Source: Akkermansiaceae bacterium (GTDB lineage: Bacteria > Verrucomicrobiota > Verrucomicrobiia > Verrucomicrobiales > Akkermansiaceae). From it: a stretch of 63,525 nucleotides of DNA. The stretch's first letter is position 1. Each line of letters opens with the position of its first letter. The position numbers and the translations under genes were made by a program. This document shows, one piece after another, positions 54,386-63,525 of this stretch. The stretch is from positions 1-63,525 of the forward strand of contig JANXMQ010000132.1 of the NCBI GenBank assembly GCA_025354565.1, in the 5' to 3' direction. Under the pieces are notes generated by a model, which saw only the letters and a program-made list of their open reading frames with translations, was not told the DNA's origin and made no database searches.

Positions 54386-57300
54386 ACTCAACACGCTCTC
54401 ACGCGGCGATTTTATTTTCCATACTCGCGTTCCTTGCCGCGTGCGGTGCCGTGTTTGCGGTGCAAGAGGAAGGCTGGAATCCTGACACCCGGTTTCCACC
54501 GCTTTCACCAGCGGAGGCGATCAAGACCATCGAAGTCCCGAAAGGTTACCGGCTGGAATGCATCGCAAGCGAGCCGATGGTCGAAGAGCCTGCGAGTTTC
54601 GCATTCGACGGCAATGGCGCACTCTACGTCTGCGAGTGGCGCACTTACATGCAGGACGAGCACGGCACCAAAGAGCTTGATCCCGTGAGCCGCATCGTCA
54701 AACTAACAGACACGAATGGTGACGGCATCATGGACAAGCGCACGGTCTTCATTGATAACGTGATCCTGCCGCGCACGGTGCTGCCGTTGCACGATCGCGT
54801 GCTTGTTATCTTCACCGGTTCGAATTCCGTGTGGGCTTACTTTGACGACAACAAGGACGGAGTTGCGGATCGCCGTGAGCTGGCCTTCGAGGGCGGCGTG
54901 AATGGCGGGAACATCGAGCATCAGAACTCGGGGATGCTTTGGAACCTCGATAATACAATTTGCACAAACGACTACCGCTTCACCTATCGCGACGGGAAAC
55001 TAAAGGCAGGCAAACATGCCCTCGCGCGCATCAGCCAGTGGGGACTGGCGCACGATGACGATGGACGGCTCGTCGGCACATGGGCCGGAGGTGCAAATCC
55101 GGCGCACTCTTTCCAGCTCCCCGCGGGCTATCCGATTTTAAAAATCAACGAGCACGCGGACGGATACAAAATTCCTTATGCGTCGTGCAAAGTGTGGGAC
55201 CAATCATCCGGCGGCTACAAGACGGACGAGCAGCGCGTGCTGCGCGATTTCTCCGCGTGCTGCGGGCAGAGCGTGCTACGGAGTCCGCTGATGCCGGAAT
55301 TTTACGGACATGTGGCGACGTGCGAGCCGGTCGGCCGGCTGATCCGCATGAGCACGATTGACTGGAAGGACGGACTCGGGATAGCGGACAATTCGTTTCC
55401 AAAAAGCGAATTCATCCGCAGCACGGATGCGTATTTCCGTCCCGTCTGGTCGGCCTCCGCGCCGGATGGCACATTCGTTTTTTCCGACCTCTACCGCGGC
55501 ATTATCCAGGAAAAAAATTGGTTCCCGACGACAAGCGGAAAACCGGAGTGGGTCGAGCGTTACCATCGCGTGAAAAAATGGGGCATGATCGAAGTCGTCC
55601 GCCATGGGCGCATCTACCGCATGGTTCCCGACGGCAGGAAGCCCGGCCCGCAACCGCGCATGCTCGACGAGACGCCCGCGCAACTCGTCGCGCATCTTGC
55701 GAACCCTAACGGCTGGTGGCGCGACACCGCGCAGACCTTGTTAGTGACACGCCGGGATCTCTCGGTCGTCCCCGCGCTTATGACGATGGCCGCGACGCAC
55801 GCCGACACGAACGCCCGCATCCACGCGCTATGGACGCTCCAAGGTCTCGATGCGCTGCCGAAAGAAAGCATCATCGCCGCGATGAAAAACGCCGTGCCTC
55901 GCGTGCGCCGCGCCGCCGTGCAGCTCGCGGAACCATGGCTTCGAAACAAGGATGCCGACATCGCGAAGACGCTTGCCGCCACACTCACCGACACCGACGC
56001 GCAGGTGCGCATTCAGCTTTTCCTCGCCTATCGCGCCGCGAAAATAGATGTGCCTAACGAACTCACGGCAAAGCCAAACCCGATCATCTCCGCGCTCTTG
56101 GAAAAAGAGAAAGACGACAGCCACGTTGCCGAGCTCGGTGAGTCGGCAAAGCAGGGCCAGAAAATCTACGAGACGCTTTGCACCACCTGCCACGGACCGG
56201 ACGGCAGCGGCGTGAAAGCAGGCGACAAGTTGCTCGCTCCCGCGTTTACGGAGTCCGTGTGGTTCAGACACGATGGTAACGTGGCGGCGCTCGCGCGAGT
56301 CGTACTGAAAGGCCAGACCGGGCCCATCGCCGGAGTGGACTACGGCGAAGGAATGATGCTATCGTTAGAGCAGGCTTATGACGACGCGCAACTCGCGAGC
56401 GTTCTCAATTTCATCGGCGAACGTTGGCACAACTGGAAGAAGCCCATCGCCGCCGCGGAGATCGCCGCCGTGCGCAAAGAAGTGGCTGACCGTAAGACAC
56501 CGTGGACGCATGAGGAGTTGATGAAACTCGGCCGCAGCGCCAGTGCCACATCTCGTTCATCAGCCGCTGAACTTCCGTTCGCCTCGACCGTGGTGCCGGT
56601 CGCCGATTTGCACGGAGAACTCCGTCCGCTGAATCTGTCTGCCGCATTCACCGCCGACTCGCGCAAGGGACTCTACGGCTCCGAAAAAGCGACGCGCGAT
56701 TCACTGCCATTCGTGAAGTTTGGCCGCGTCGTCGCGAATGGTGTCGCGTTTGAAATCACCGACCCAGCGACGAGCGCGAGTGGCAAAAACCTGATCGTTC
56801 TCAAGGGAGGGCCGGTGAAGTCGTTCTCGCAGACGATGCCACAGCGCGTGGAAATTCCCGTTGGTGTCGCCGCGTCACGACTGCATTTTCTCGGTGGGGT
56901 CGCGGGTTGGGGCGGTGGCCCTGGCGGCAGCACGCCGGCGATGACCGCTACGCTGCATTTCGCTGGCGGTGCGACGCAGGTCGCCGAGCTCTACGCCGGT
57001 CGCGAGTTTGTGGATTACATCCGCCGCGTGGACACGCCCGGTTCGGAATTCGCCGACGGCATTGTGAGCGATCATCAGGTCCGCACATTTGCGATTCCGG
57101 TACAACATGCGGCGGTCATCGAGAAGCTCGTGCTGGAAAGTGCGGCTAACAAGATCGCGGCAACGACCGTGGCCATCACCGCCGAATTGGGTTCTCCCTC
57201 AGCCGCCCCGCCATCCTCAGCGCCTGTAATACCAGATTCAAAACCCAAAGTCGCACCACCGGCGACCAGCGGCAGTGCTGACAAAGCGCTCGCGCCAATG

Positions 57301-57966
57301 GGCCAGAAATTCAGCGACCCGAAACCGGCAAACACCTTACGAGTGCTCCTCGTCGGCGCAGGCTCGTCGCATGATTTCCCGCGATTTTTCCTCGGCGCCG
57401 ACGCGGAAACACTTCGCGCTGCTGGCGGCATCGAAATCGCCGCCACGCCAAATCTCGACGAAGCCCTAACATTGCTTCCGCAGGCCGACGTGCTCGTGCT
57501 GAGCGGGAACCACCGCCAGTTCGGCACGCCGCAATTCCAGGATGCGCTCAACAAATTTGCCGACGCGGGCAAGGGTGTCGTCGTGCTCCACGCCGGCACG
57601 TGGCACAACGGGTCGCCTGATACCGGATTCAACAAGCGCTTCGTCGGTGGCGGTGCGAAGAGCCACGGCCATGGTGAGTTCGTCGTCACCCTGAAACCCT
57701 CGCCGCACCCGTTGCTGCGCGGCGTTCCCGCGACTTTCAAAATCACCGACGAAAACTACGACGCCGAACTCGACCCTGGTGCCGCAGTGGAAGTCCTCGC
57801 CGACAACGCACCCGACAAAGGCGTCGCACACCCGAGCGTCTGGATCGTGAAAGATCCGAAAACACGCATTGCCTGCATCACCCTCGGCCACGCCGCCGAA
57901 GCGCATGAGAATCCCGCCTTTAAAACGCTCCTAACAAACGCGGTGAAATGGGTGGGTTCACATTGA
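54382..57966 (+). CDS. PVC-type membrane-bound dehydrogenase / HEAT / cytochrome c / ThuA fusion
   Basis: Encodes 1194 residues with signal peptide about 1-26. Order: a sorbosone-dehydrogenase-like beta-propeller typical of PVC bacteria (about 40-400; YRLECIASEPMVEEPASFAF, DTNGDGIMDKRTVF), HEAT-type helices (about 430-570), a c-type cytochrome with heme motif CTTCH (Cys600, Cys603, His604), a beta domain resembling a carbohydrate-binding module (about 720-900), a Pro/Ala linker, and a C-terminal ThuA-like domain (about 985-1190; LVGAGSSHDFPRFF, VVVLHAGTWHNG, LGHAAEAHENPAF). It may oxidise a sugar or alcohol and pass electrons via the heme. The substrate is unknown. Confidence 0.88.
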   Translation: MNSTRSHAAILFSILAFLAACGAVFAVQEEGWNPDTRFPPLSPAEAIKTIEVPKGYRLECIASEPMVEEPASFAFDGNGALYVCEWRTYMQDEHGTKELDPVSRIVKLTDTNGDGIMDKRTVFIDNVILPRTVLPLHDRVLVIFTGSNSVWAYFDDNKDGVADRRELAFEGGVNGGNIEHQNSGMLWNLDNTICTNDYRFTYRDGKLKAGKHALARISQWGLAHDDDGRLVGTWAGGANPAHSFQLPAGYPILKINEHADGYKIPYASCKVWDQSSGGYKTDEQRVLRDFSACCGQSVLRSPLMPEFYGHVATCEPVGRLIRMSTIDWKDGLGIADNSFPKSEFIRSTDAYFRPVWSASAPDGTFVFSDLYRGIIQEKNWFPTTSGKPEWVERYHRVKKWGMIEVVRHGRIYRMVPDGRKPGPQPRMLDETPAQLVAHLANPNGWWRDTAQTLLVTRRDLSVVPALMTMAATHADTNARIHALWTLQGLDALPKESIIAAMKNAVPRVRRAAVQLAEPWLRNKDADIAKTLAATLTDTDAQVRIQLFLAYRAAKIDVPNELTAKPNPIISALLEKEKDDSHVAELGESAKQGQKIYETLCTTCHGPDGSGVKAGDKLLAPAFTESVWFRHDGNVAALARVVLKGQTGPIAGVDYGEGMMLSLEQAYDDAQLASVLNFIGERWHNWKKPIAAAEIAAVRKEVADRKTPWTHEELMKLGRSASATSRSSAAELPFASTVVPVADLHGELRPLNLSAAFTADSRKGLYGSEKATRDSLPFVKFGRVVANGVAFEITDPATSASGKNLIVLKGGPVKSFSQTMPQRVEIPVGVAASRLHFLGGVAGWGGGPGGSTPAMTATLHFAGGATQVAELYAGREFVDYIRRVDTPGSEFADGIVSDHQVRTFAIPVQHAAVIEKLVLESAANKIAATTVAITAELGSPSAAPPSSAPVIPDSKPKVAPPATSGSADKALAPMGQKFSDPKPANTLRVLLVGAGSSHDFPRFFLGADAETLRAAGGIEIAATPNLDEALTLLPQADVLVLSGNHRQFGTPQFQDALNKFADAGKGVVVLHAGTWHNGSPDTGFNKRFVGGGAKSHGHGEFVVTLKPSPHPLLRGVPATFKITDENYDAELDPGAAVEVLADNAPDKGVAHPSVWIVKDPKTRIACITLGHAAEAHENPAFKTLLTNAVKWVGSH

Positions 57967-57998
57967 GTGAGCATCGGACCGTAGATTCCAAACTCACG

Positions 57999-60551
57999 AT
58001 GAAGTCACTTATCACGCAACGCATCGCCGCCGGAATCATAGCGTCGATTTTCTTGTGCAAGCCCGCCATCTCCCACGCCGCACCGGTGCTCGACAAGGAC
58101 GCGGCAATCGCCGCGCAGACGTTTTGGGACAATCGCGACTTCGATTGGTTCAAGGCGAACATTCCCTTCTTTGAGTGCCCCGACGCCGAGATCGTCACGA
58201 CCTACTATTACCGCTGGGAACTGATTACCAAGCATCTGACTTATGGCTCGCCTAACAGCGGCTACAGCTTCACGGAATTTATCGACCGGCCTTTTTGGAG
58301 TGGCGCTTATGGATCTATCAGTTGCCCGGCGGGCCATCAGTTTTATGAAGTGCGTTGGTTGAATGACGCCACTTACGCACGTGACTACTCGCGCTACTGG
58401 TTCCGCACCGAAGGCGCACAGCCCCGCAACTACGGCACCTGGCTCGCAGATGGCATCTGGGCCGCGCATCAGGTGCATCCGGATGATGCATTCGTGAAAG
58501 ACCTGCTGCCGGACTTGAGGAAAAACTATGAAGTTTGGGAGCAGCGGCAGTTTGTTCGCGAAGTCGGACTCTTCTGGCAGAATGGTCACGACGACGGCAT
58601 GGAATTCAACATCAACAGCCGTCAGACGAAGGACATCCTGCACGGCGCGAACGGCTATCGTCCGGGCTTCAACGCCTACATGTGGGCCGATGCACTGGCC
58701 ATCGCTCGCATCGCCCGACTCGCTGGTGACGAGGCCACGGCGAAGACCTACGAGACGAAGGCAGCGGGCTTGAAGGAGAAGCTGCAGAAACTGCTGTGGG
58801 ACCCGAAGCGCGAGTTTTTCTTCCCCATGTCCATGCGCGACGAGGAGGATAAGGACGGCAACGTGGTGAAGAAAAACACACTCACCTATCAGTCAGGAAA
58901 ATTCGCGGGCGATCCGCATGGACGCGAGGAACACGCTTACATCCCCTGGCAGTTCAACATGCCTGATCCGGGTTTTGAATCGGCCTGGAAATTTCTCATG
59001 GATCCCGAGTATTTCCATGCGCCCTACGGACCCAGCACGGTCGAGCGCAACGACCCGATGTTTCTGCTGAAAAACTCCTGCTGCTGGTGGAGCGGACAAT
59101 CCTGGCCCTACTCAACAGCGCAGACCCTGAAGGCCATGGCGAACGTCCTCCAGAACTACGACCAAAAATTTGTATCTCGTGCGGATTACCTGAAGCTGTT
59201 GCGCATCTTCGCCATTTCCCATCGCAAGAATGGCCAGCCTTATCTCGCCGAGGCGCTGCATCCTGACACGGGTTCCTTCGAGGGGCACGACGGTTACAAT
59301 CACAGCGAGCATTACTTCCACAGTAGCTTCAATGACCTCATCATCACCGGCCTCGTCGGACTTAAAACGCGCAATGACGATGTGCTAGAAATCGATCCGC
59401 TCGCACCGAAGGAATGGCCATACTTCGCGCTCGATGATGTGCCGTATCGCGGTCACAAGCTGAGCATTCTGTGGGACCAGGATGGTTCACGTTACCACAA
59501 GGGAGCAGGTCTCCGTGTTCTGAGTGATGGCAAGGAAGTGGCGGGTTCGCCAACTCTCGGAAAAATCATGGCCAAGCTGCCTACCCCTGCCCAACCTGGC
59601 AGAAAAATCACACGCCTGAATTATGCGGTCAATAACGACGGCGATTACTACCCGCGCCTCACTGCATCCTTCACCGCTCCGAAGACTTCGTTAGACAAGA
59701 TCAATGATGGCAACTGCTGGTATGCCATCAATCCGCCGAACCGCTGGACCACGTTGGGTTCGCCGAACAAGAGCGACACCGTCGAGATCGATTTCGGTCT
59801 GCCACGTCGCATCGACACCGTGAAGCTCGCCTTGTTGGATGACGCCAAGGAAATCATCGCGCCGCAAAGTTACGAAGTCGAATATCACGACGGTAAGGAG
59901 TGGCTGCCTGTTCCTAACCAAAAGCGCATCCCCGCGAAACCGGAAGGACACCGGCCCAACTCCATCCAGTTCGTCGCACGCGATGTTACCCGGTTGCGTA
60001 TCACTTTCACGCATGCGGTCGGCGGCTTCACCGGACTCTCGGAACTTGAAGCCTGGGGGGATGGCACGCTGCCCTATACACCGCCGCCACCAAAGCCAGG
60101 CAATCTCGCTTACAACGTGAGCGGTCAGGGTTTCCCAAAAGCCAGCGCCTCATTCTCAGATGTTTTCGGCGGCTTGCCACTACGCGCCATCGACGGCAGG
60201 ATGAACTACAAGCCGACCCCGATGAACCGCTGGACAAGCTATGGCTCACCAAACCCAAGCGACTGGCTAGAAGTCGATTTCGGCGATCCCAAAGAAGTGG
60301 GTCGTGCGGAACTCTATATCTACGATGACCGCAGCGGCGTGCAACCGCCGGAGAGTTACACCGTGCAAATATTCGTTGATGGCGAGTGGCGCGATGCCGC
60401 CAATCAGATGAAAACACCCGCCATCCCCACCGGCAGTGCGATGAATACCGTTACATTTACGAAGGTCACCACCTCAAAGCTTCGCATCGTGTTCACGCAC
60501 AAAGGCAATTCGAAAAGCGGCGTGACCGAGTTGGAAATCTGGAAGCAGTAA
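57999..60551 (+). CDS. Exported (alpha/alpha)6 glycoside hydrolase with two F5/8 type C domains
   Basis: I chose ATG 57999 (850 residues, signal peptide to about 26, IFLCKPAISHA) over an in-frame start at 57948 inside the previous gene. Residues 35-480 match the MGH1-like/GH63-like hydrolase fold: YYYRWELITKHLTYG, EFIDRPFWSGAYGSISCPAG, GLFWQNGHDDGMEFNINS, YMWADALAIARIARLAGD, CCWWSGQSWPYSTAQTLKAM and YNHSEHYFHSSFNDLII. Two F5/8C (CBM32-like) domains follow (about 555-690 and 715-850; WTTLGSPNKSDTVEIDFG, WTSYGSPNPSDWLEVDFG). The target glycan cannot be read from the sequence. Confidence 0.85.
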   Translation: MKSLITQRIAAGIIASIFLCKPAISHAAPVLDKDAAIAAQTFWDNRDFDWFKANIPFFECPDAEIVTTYYYRWELITKHLTYGSPNSGYSFTEFIDRPFWSGAYGSISCPAGHQFYEVRWLNDATYARDYSRYWFRTEGAQPRNYGTWLADGIWAAHQVHPDDAFVKDLLPDLRKNYEVWEQRQFVREVGLFWQNGHDDGMEFNINSRQTKDILHGANGYRPGFNAYMWADALAIARIARLAGDEATAKTYETKAAGLKEKLQKLLWDPKREFFFPMSMRDEEDKDGNVVKKNTLTYQSGKFAGDPHGREEHAYIPWQFNMPDPGFESAWKFLMDPEYFHAPYGPSTVERNDPMFLLKNSCCWWSGQSWPYSTAQTLKAMANVLQNYDQKFVSRADYLKLLRIFAISHRKNGQPYLAEALHPDTGSFEGHDGYNHSEHYFHSSFNDLIITGLVGLKTRNDDVLEIDPLAPKEWPYFALDDVPYRGHKLSILWDQDGSRYHKGAGLRVLSDGKEVAGSPTLGKIMAKLPTPAQPGRKITRLNYAVNNDGDYYPRLTASFTAPKTSLDKINDGNCWYAINPPNRWTTLGSPNKSDTVEIDFGLPRRIDTVKLALLDDAKEIIAPQSYEVEYHDGKEWLPVPNQKRIPAKPEGHRPNSIQFVARDVTRLRITFTHAVGGFTGLSELEAWGDGTLPYTPPPPKPGNLAYNVSGQGFPKASASFSDVFGGLPLRAIDGRMNYKPTPMNRWTSYGSPNPSDWLEVDFGDPKEVGRAELYIYDDRSGVQPPESYTVQIFVDGEWRDAANQMKTPAIPTGSAMNTVTFTKVTTSKLRIVFTHKGNSKSGVTELEIWKQ

Positions 60552-60608
60552 GCCCTACATATGCCGATGACTTTAAAGCCGAGTAATCCATCCACGTCCA
60601 TTCGCCCC

Positions 60609-62813
60609 ATGAAAACCCGCCATTTCCCATTCGTCACTATCGCCATTGCATTCGCTTCAGTGCAAGTTATCGCGCTGTTGATTTCTCTAACGGCATCTGC
60701 GGAAATCCTCGTCGATCTTGACGCAAGCTCGTTGTCGTTAGGCGCGATCCGCGAATGGAAAAGTTCATTACCCGCAGACGGTAACGCGCACAGCGATGCG
60801 CCGCTTCAGGTTGAGAAAACGCAAGGTCGCAACGCCGTGATTTTCGATGGCACGCAGCAATTTATTGCGTCGTTCACGTTACCGGCGGGCTTTGAGAAAA
60901 AGCCATTCACCGTCGAAGTGTGGGTGCTTAATCCCAAGATCGACAAAGCGGAGACCGTGATTGCGTTCGTTCCGGAAAAAGGCGGGCCGGGCACCGAGTT
61001 TAATTTCTCCAGCGGCCCGACCGCTGGCGCATTTCGCTCCGGTTTCAAGGCGACGACGCCGTTCACCCACGTACCGTTAGAGGGCGCATGGCATCATCTG
61101 GCGTGGACGCATGACGGCAGCGGGGACAGCACGCTGCGCGTCTATGTCGATGGCGAACTCGACACGGAACGCGCCCTCAAATTCACGCTGCCTGTGGCGG
61201 CGAAAATTCACATTGGCGGGTCGGGCGAACCGGAGAACAAGGCGCGTCTCAAAGGCTTTTCCGGAGCGATCGCGCGCGTGCGCATTCAGGATAAAGCGCT
61301 CACCCAAGCCGAGCTACGGGCGGGCGCGGGACTGCGGATGGCGTTCGCACCGGAGCCGCGCAACGAGGCGGCGACGAGCACGCTCAACGAGTCGCTTCGC
61401 TGGCAATCCGGCGTCGCGGATGTGGCGAGTTTTGTGATTTACGCAGGCACCGACCGTGCGGCGGTTGAGCGCGGCGATCACGCGCTCGCGAAGCCGACGA
61501 CGAAAGCCGAGTTCGGACCGCTCGCGCTGAATCTCGGCGCGACTTATTTCTGGCGTGTCGATGAGTTGGACAAAGCCGGACACCTGATGGCACCGGGCAA
61601 TGTCTGGAGTTTCAATGCCGCTGCCGGACTCGTCTCAGAGCCACAGCCGCGCGACCACGATAGCAACATCTCCCCCACCGTCGCCCAACTCGCTTGGCAT
61701 CCCGGAAACTACGCGACGCGCCAGCGCATCTTTTTTGGCACGAGCGCCGACGAAGTGGAACACGCGACGAAGCCTGTCACAGAAATTGCCGCAGCCGCGC
61801 TGACATGTCCGATCCCCGCCAAGCTCGCCCCCGGCACGCGCTATTTCTGGCGCGTGGATTCGGACAACGGCCAGCAAGCGCCGTCGCGCGGACCGCTGTG
61901 GAGTTTCCGCACGCAGGACACGCCAGTGAAATCCGACGTCACGTTTTTCGTCGGCTCCGACTGCCACTACGGCCGTGAGAATAATGCCGCGATCAACCGC
62001 CGCGTGATCGACGAAATGAACGCGCTGCCCGGCACGCCGCTGCCCGCTTCCGTGGGCGGTGGTTTCGTGCGCACGCCGCGCGGTGTCGTGCTCAATGGTG
62101 ATTTACTCGACGAAGGTTTCAACAAGGAAACCGCGACCGCGCTGTGGGCGGAGTTTTGCCGCGACTATGGTCTAACTGGCACCGATGGACGGCTGTGTTT
62201 TCCGGCTTACGAAGGGTTCGGAAATCACGACGGCGGGCCGACGAAAAGTATCGTGCGCGCGGGCATCAAGGAACGCAACAAGCGGCGTGTCGGATTGAAA
62301 GTGGTTGCCGAAAACAGCCTGCATTATGCGTGGGATTGGGACCAATTGCACCTCGCGCAACTCAACCTCTTTGGTGGCTCGGGACCGGCGGATGTGAAAG
62401 GCGTCAACGGCCCGGATCATGACCCCGAAGCGTCGCTTGAATTCTTAAAAACGGACCTCGCGCAAAATGTCGGCACCAGCGGCCGTCCGGTGATCGTGTT
62501 CCAGCATTTCGGCTGGCTCGGGGGCATGTCGGATTGGTGGCAAGCGGAGGCGAAGGAGCGATTTTACGAGGCTGTTAAAAATTACAACATCGCCTGCCTC
62601 ATGAACGGCCACTCGCACGGCAACGACATGGTGGTGTGGCATGACTTGCTCACGATCCACGACGGCGCGACGGCACGCGGCGATGGCGACACGGGCGACT
62701 TTCTGGTCGTCCACGTGACCGACAAGGAACTCATCGTCATCCAGCGCAAGCTCGGGAGCTGGGGAGTGCAAAAGCGCAAGCTGTTAAACACGCCGGTAAC
62801 GCTCAAGCCGTAG
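60609..62813 (+). CDS. Exported LamG-domain metallophosphoesterase
   Basis: ATG 60609 gives 734 residues with a signal peptide ending near LISLTASA; ATG 60561 is a less likely start. A concanavalin-like LamG domain comes first (about 35-230; FTVEVWVLNPKIDKAETVIA, WHHLAWTHDGSGDSTLRVYV, FSGAIARVRIQDKALTQAEL). Two Fn3-like segments follow, each with the YFWRVD pattern. The C-terminal metallophosphoesterase has FVGSDCHYGRENN, VLNGDLLDEGF, GFGNHDGG, VFQHFGW and MNGHSHGNDM. It closes a four-gene cluster and probably cleaves phosphate from an extracellular substrate bound by the LamG domain. Confidence 0.85.
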   Translation: MKTRHFPFVTIAIAFASVQVIALLISLTASAEILVDLDASSLSLGAIREWKSSLPADGNAHSDAPLQVEKTQGRNAVIFDGTQQFIASFTLPAGFEKKPFTVEVWVLNPKIDKAETVIAFVPEKGGPGTEFNFSSGPTAGAFRSGFKATTPFTHVPLEGAWHHLAWTHDGSGDSTLRVYVDGELDTERALKFTLPVAAKIHIGGSGEPENKARLKGFSGAIARVRIQDKALTQAELRAGAGLRMAFAPEPRNEAATSTLNESLRWQSGVADVASFVIYAGTDRAAVERGDHALAKPTTKAEFGPLALNLGATYFWRVDELDKAGHLMAPGNVWSFNAAAGLVSEPQPRDHDSNISPTVAQLAWHPGNYATRQRIFFGTSADEVEHATKPVTEIAAAALTCPIPAKLAPGTRYFWRVDSDNGQQAPSRGPLWSFRTQDTPVKSDVTFFVGSDCHYGRENNAAINRRVIDEMNALPGTPLPASVGGGFVRTPRGVVLNGDLLDEGFNKETATALWAEFCRDYGLTGTDGRLCFPAYEGFGNHDGGPTKSIVRAGIKERNKRRVGLKVVAENSLHYAWDWDQLHLAQLNLFGGSGPADVKGVNGPDHDPEASLEFLKTDLAQNVGTSGRPVIVFQHFGWLGGMSDWWQAEAKERFYEAVKNYNIACLMNGHSHGNDMVVWHDLLTIHDGATARGDGDTGDFLVVHVTDKELIVIQRKLGSWGVQKRKLLNTPVTLKP

Positions 62814-62964
62814 CCCCGCGCCCTCGTCGATCCCATCGCCGCGGAACTGGTCTAAAAGTAGCTGGCGCATCTCGCGCCCGCTACTTCGCTCACCGTCGCC
62901 ACAAAACCATCCCGCCCGGTGAAATGGCGGGCAAATGGCTGCTTTTTGACCGCATTTTTGCCAT

Positions 62965-63020
62965 TTCCGTTCATGAAATTTGTCTCTCCGTTCGTGAAAT
63001 TTGCCTCTCCGTTCATGCGG
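62965..63020. repeat. 21-bp tandem repeat, about 2.7 copies
   Basis: The unit TCTCCGTTCATGAAATTTGCC occurs three times in a row with CCGTTC at 62967, 62988 and 63009. The first two copies are complete with few mismatches and the third stops after CATG. It could be read as a 7-residue repeat on the minus strand (FHERRDK-type), but the surrounding frame is not convincing. Confidence 0.6.
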
Positions 63021-63182
63021 AACAGCCCACTCCGGGCACCGGAGACCGCGCGGTATGCCTTTTGACTCTCCCGCCCCATCCGGCAGGCGCACAGCGGATG
63101 AAAGCATCCAACCCCTTCCAGATCACCGCAGGCGTAGCGCTGCTGCTGGCCCACCTGCCCGCTGCATGACGAGGGACCGCCG

Positions 63183-63524
63183 TTAATCATCACTCCGGCC
63201 AAGCGATGGCTGGGGGGGGCCGTCCCAGATGGGGTGGTGCGGGTCCATGACGTTGCGCCCACTCTCTAACATGATGCCGGTCAGCAGGTCGAACGCGAGA
63301 TCGATGTTCACCCCGGCGGTTTTTCCATGGTGGTTGCCGTGTGCGGGGAATGCGTCCGCGTTGGATTTTGGCATAACCCTAAATAGGAAAATGGGCGTGT
63401 TCGTGGGGCACCTTTGAGCAAGGCGTTTGATGGCGGGTCCGGATGATGGCAAAGGGATCGGTTTTCACCCGCTGAGCAGGAGCGCGGCCTCGTCCGGCAG
63501 ACCGGGCAGCCATTTCCCGCCCAG
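63183..63524 (-). pseudogene. Degraded leftward reading frame at window edge, unidentified
   Basis: One minus-strand frame enters at 63524 (reading LGGKWLPGLPDEAALLLSG), hits TGA at 63465-63467, and stays open in the same frame to 63183. It includes an ATG at 63374 followed by NADAFPAHGNHHGKTAGVNI and DLAFDLLTGIMLESGRNVM. The second part faintly recalls the DxxTG-type blocks of DDE transposases of the IS4 kind, but I would not name it. It may be a broken mobile-element or other gene extending past the window. Confidence 0.3.
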
Positions 63525-63525
63525 C

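Larger units (their letters stand above)
62814..63525. other. Gene-poor right end
   Basis: After the phosphoesterase there is no convincing intact gene. The stretch holds a 21-bp tandem repeat and a leftward, apparently broken reading frame at the very edge. Several frames are open by chance in this GC-rich sequence but lack signal peptides, domains or plausible starts. Confidence 0.5.

Noticed and set aside
62852-63262. Minus-strand 136-codon frame over the tandem repeat
   Set aside because: Composition is irregular, the repeat shifts its character abruptly, and no signal, domain or sensible start is visible.

Overview
The window looks like a chromosomal segment of a moderately GC-rich Verrucomicrobiota bacterium, most likely of the Verrucomicrobiales type. 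The evidence is the mix of PVC-type features: a membrane-bound-dehydrogenase/HEAT/cytochrome c/ThuA fusion, a DUF1080 protein, a PDZ-DUF6288 protein, an iduronate-2-sulfatase-like sulfatase, a GreA-type factor with a very long N-terminal extension, and an exported alpha-2-macroglobulin. This assignment rests on protein families alone; no rRNA or tRNA gene was seen.

Layout. (1) 1-9.3 kb: an exported polysaccharide-degradation cluster on the + strand. It holds an apparently 5'-truncated exported-type protein, a SASA/PA14 esterase whose C-terminal domain is a paralogue of that protein, a PDZ-DUF6288 protein split by an in-frame TAA, a ThuA-like stub, a sulfatase and a DUF1080 protein. Several members are visibly damaged. 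(2) 9.3-17.4 kb: a cation:proton antiporter, a short relic resembling the C-terminus of a lantibiotic dehydratase, then a leftward block with a DUF4105 protein, a ChrA transporter, and a zinc/manganese uptake unit (permease, binding protein, outer-membrane porin-like protein, small His-rich exported protein) without an ATPase gene. (3) 17.6-45 kb: mostly housekeeping genes: lgt, ROK kinase, prfA, M29 aminopeptidase, glutaredoxin, ECF sigma plus anti-sigma, GreA-like factor, eno, ruvX, manC, preA-like, a 2066-residue alpha-2-macroglobulin, pdxH, rsmB-like, J-domain protein, nadD and polX. (4) 45.2-52.5 kb: an AT-richer leftward accessory block encoding exported proteins. One is a roughly 1200-residue secreted protein with Ca-binding-type repeats, an Fn3-like domain and a HELGH motif. 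Three of its five genes carry an apparent frameshift near the N-terminus, and the central operon has a long leader rich in inverted repeats. (5) 52.9-62.8 kb: a four-gene + strand operon for exported catabolic enzymes: purple-acid-phosphatase-like phosphoesterase, the multi-domain dehydrogenase/cytochrome/ThuA fusion, an (alpha/alpha)6 glycoside hydrolase with two F5/8-type domains, and a LamG phosphoesterase. (6) 62.8-63.5 kb: a gene-poor end with 21-bp tandem repeats and a degraded leftward reading frame.

How the genes work together: clusters 1 and 5 both look like periplasmic or outer-surface machinery for decorated (sulfated, acetylated, phosphorylated) glycans. The region 4 operon appears to make a secreted, possibly proteolytic protein with an exported partner and a membrane-anchored partner; its function is unknown. 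A genome-style signal runs through the window: the pentamer CTAAC/GTTAG seems strongly over-used, inside genes and on both strands.
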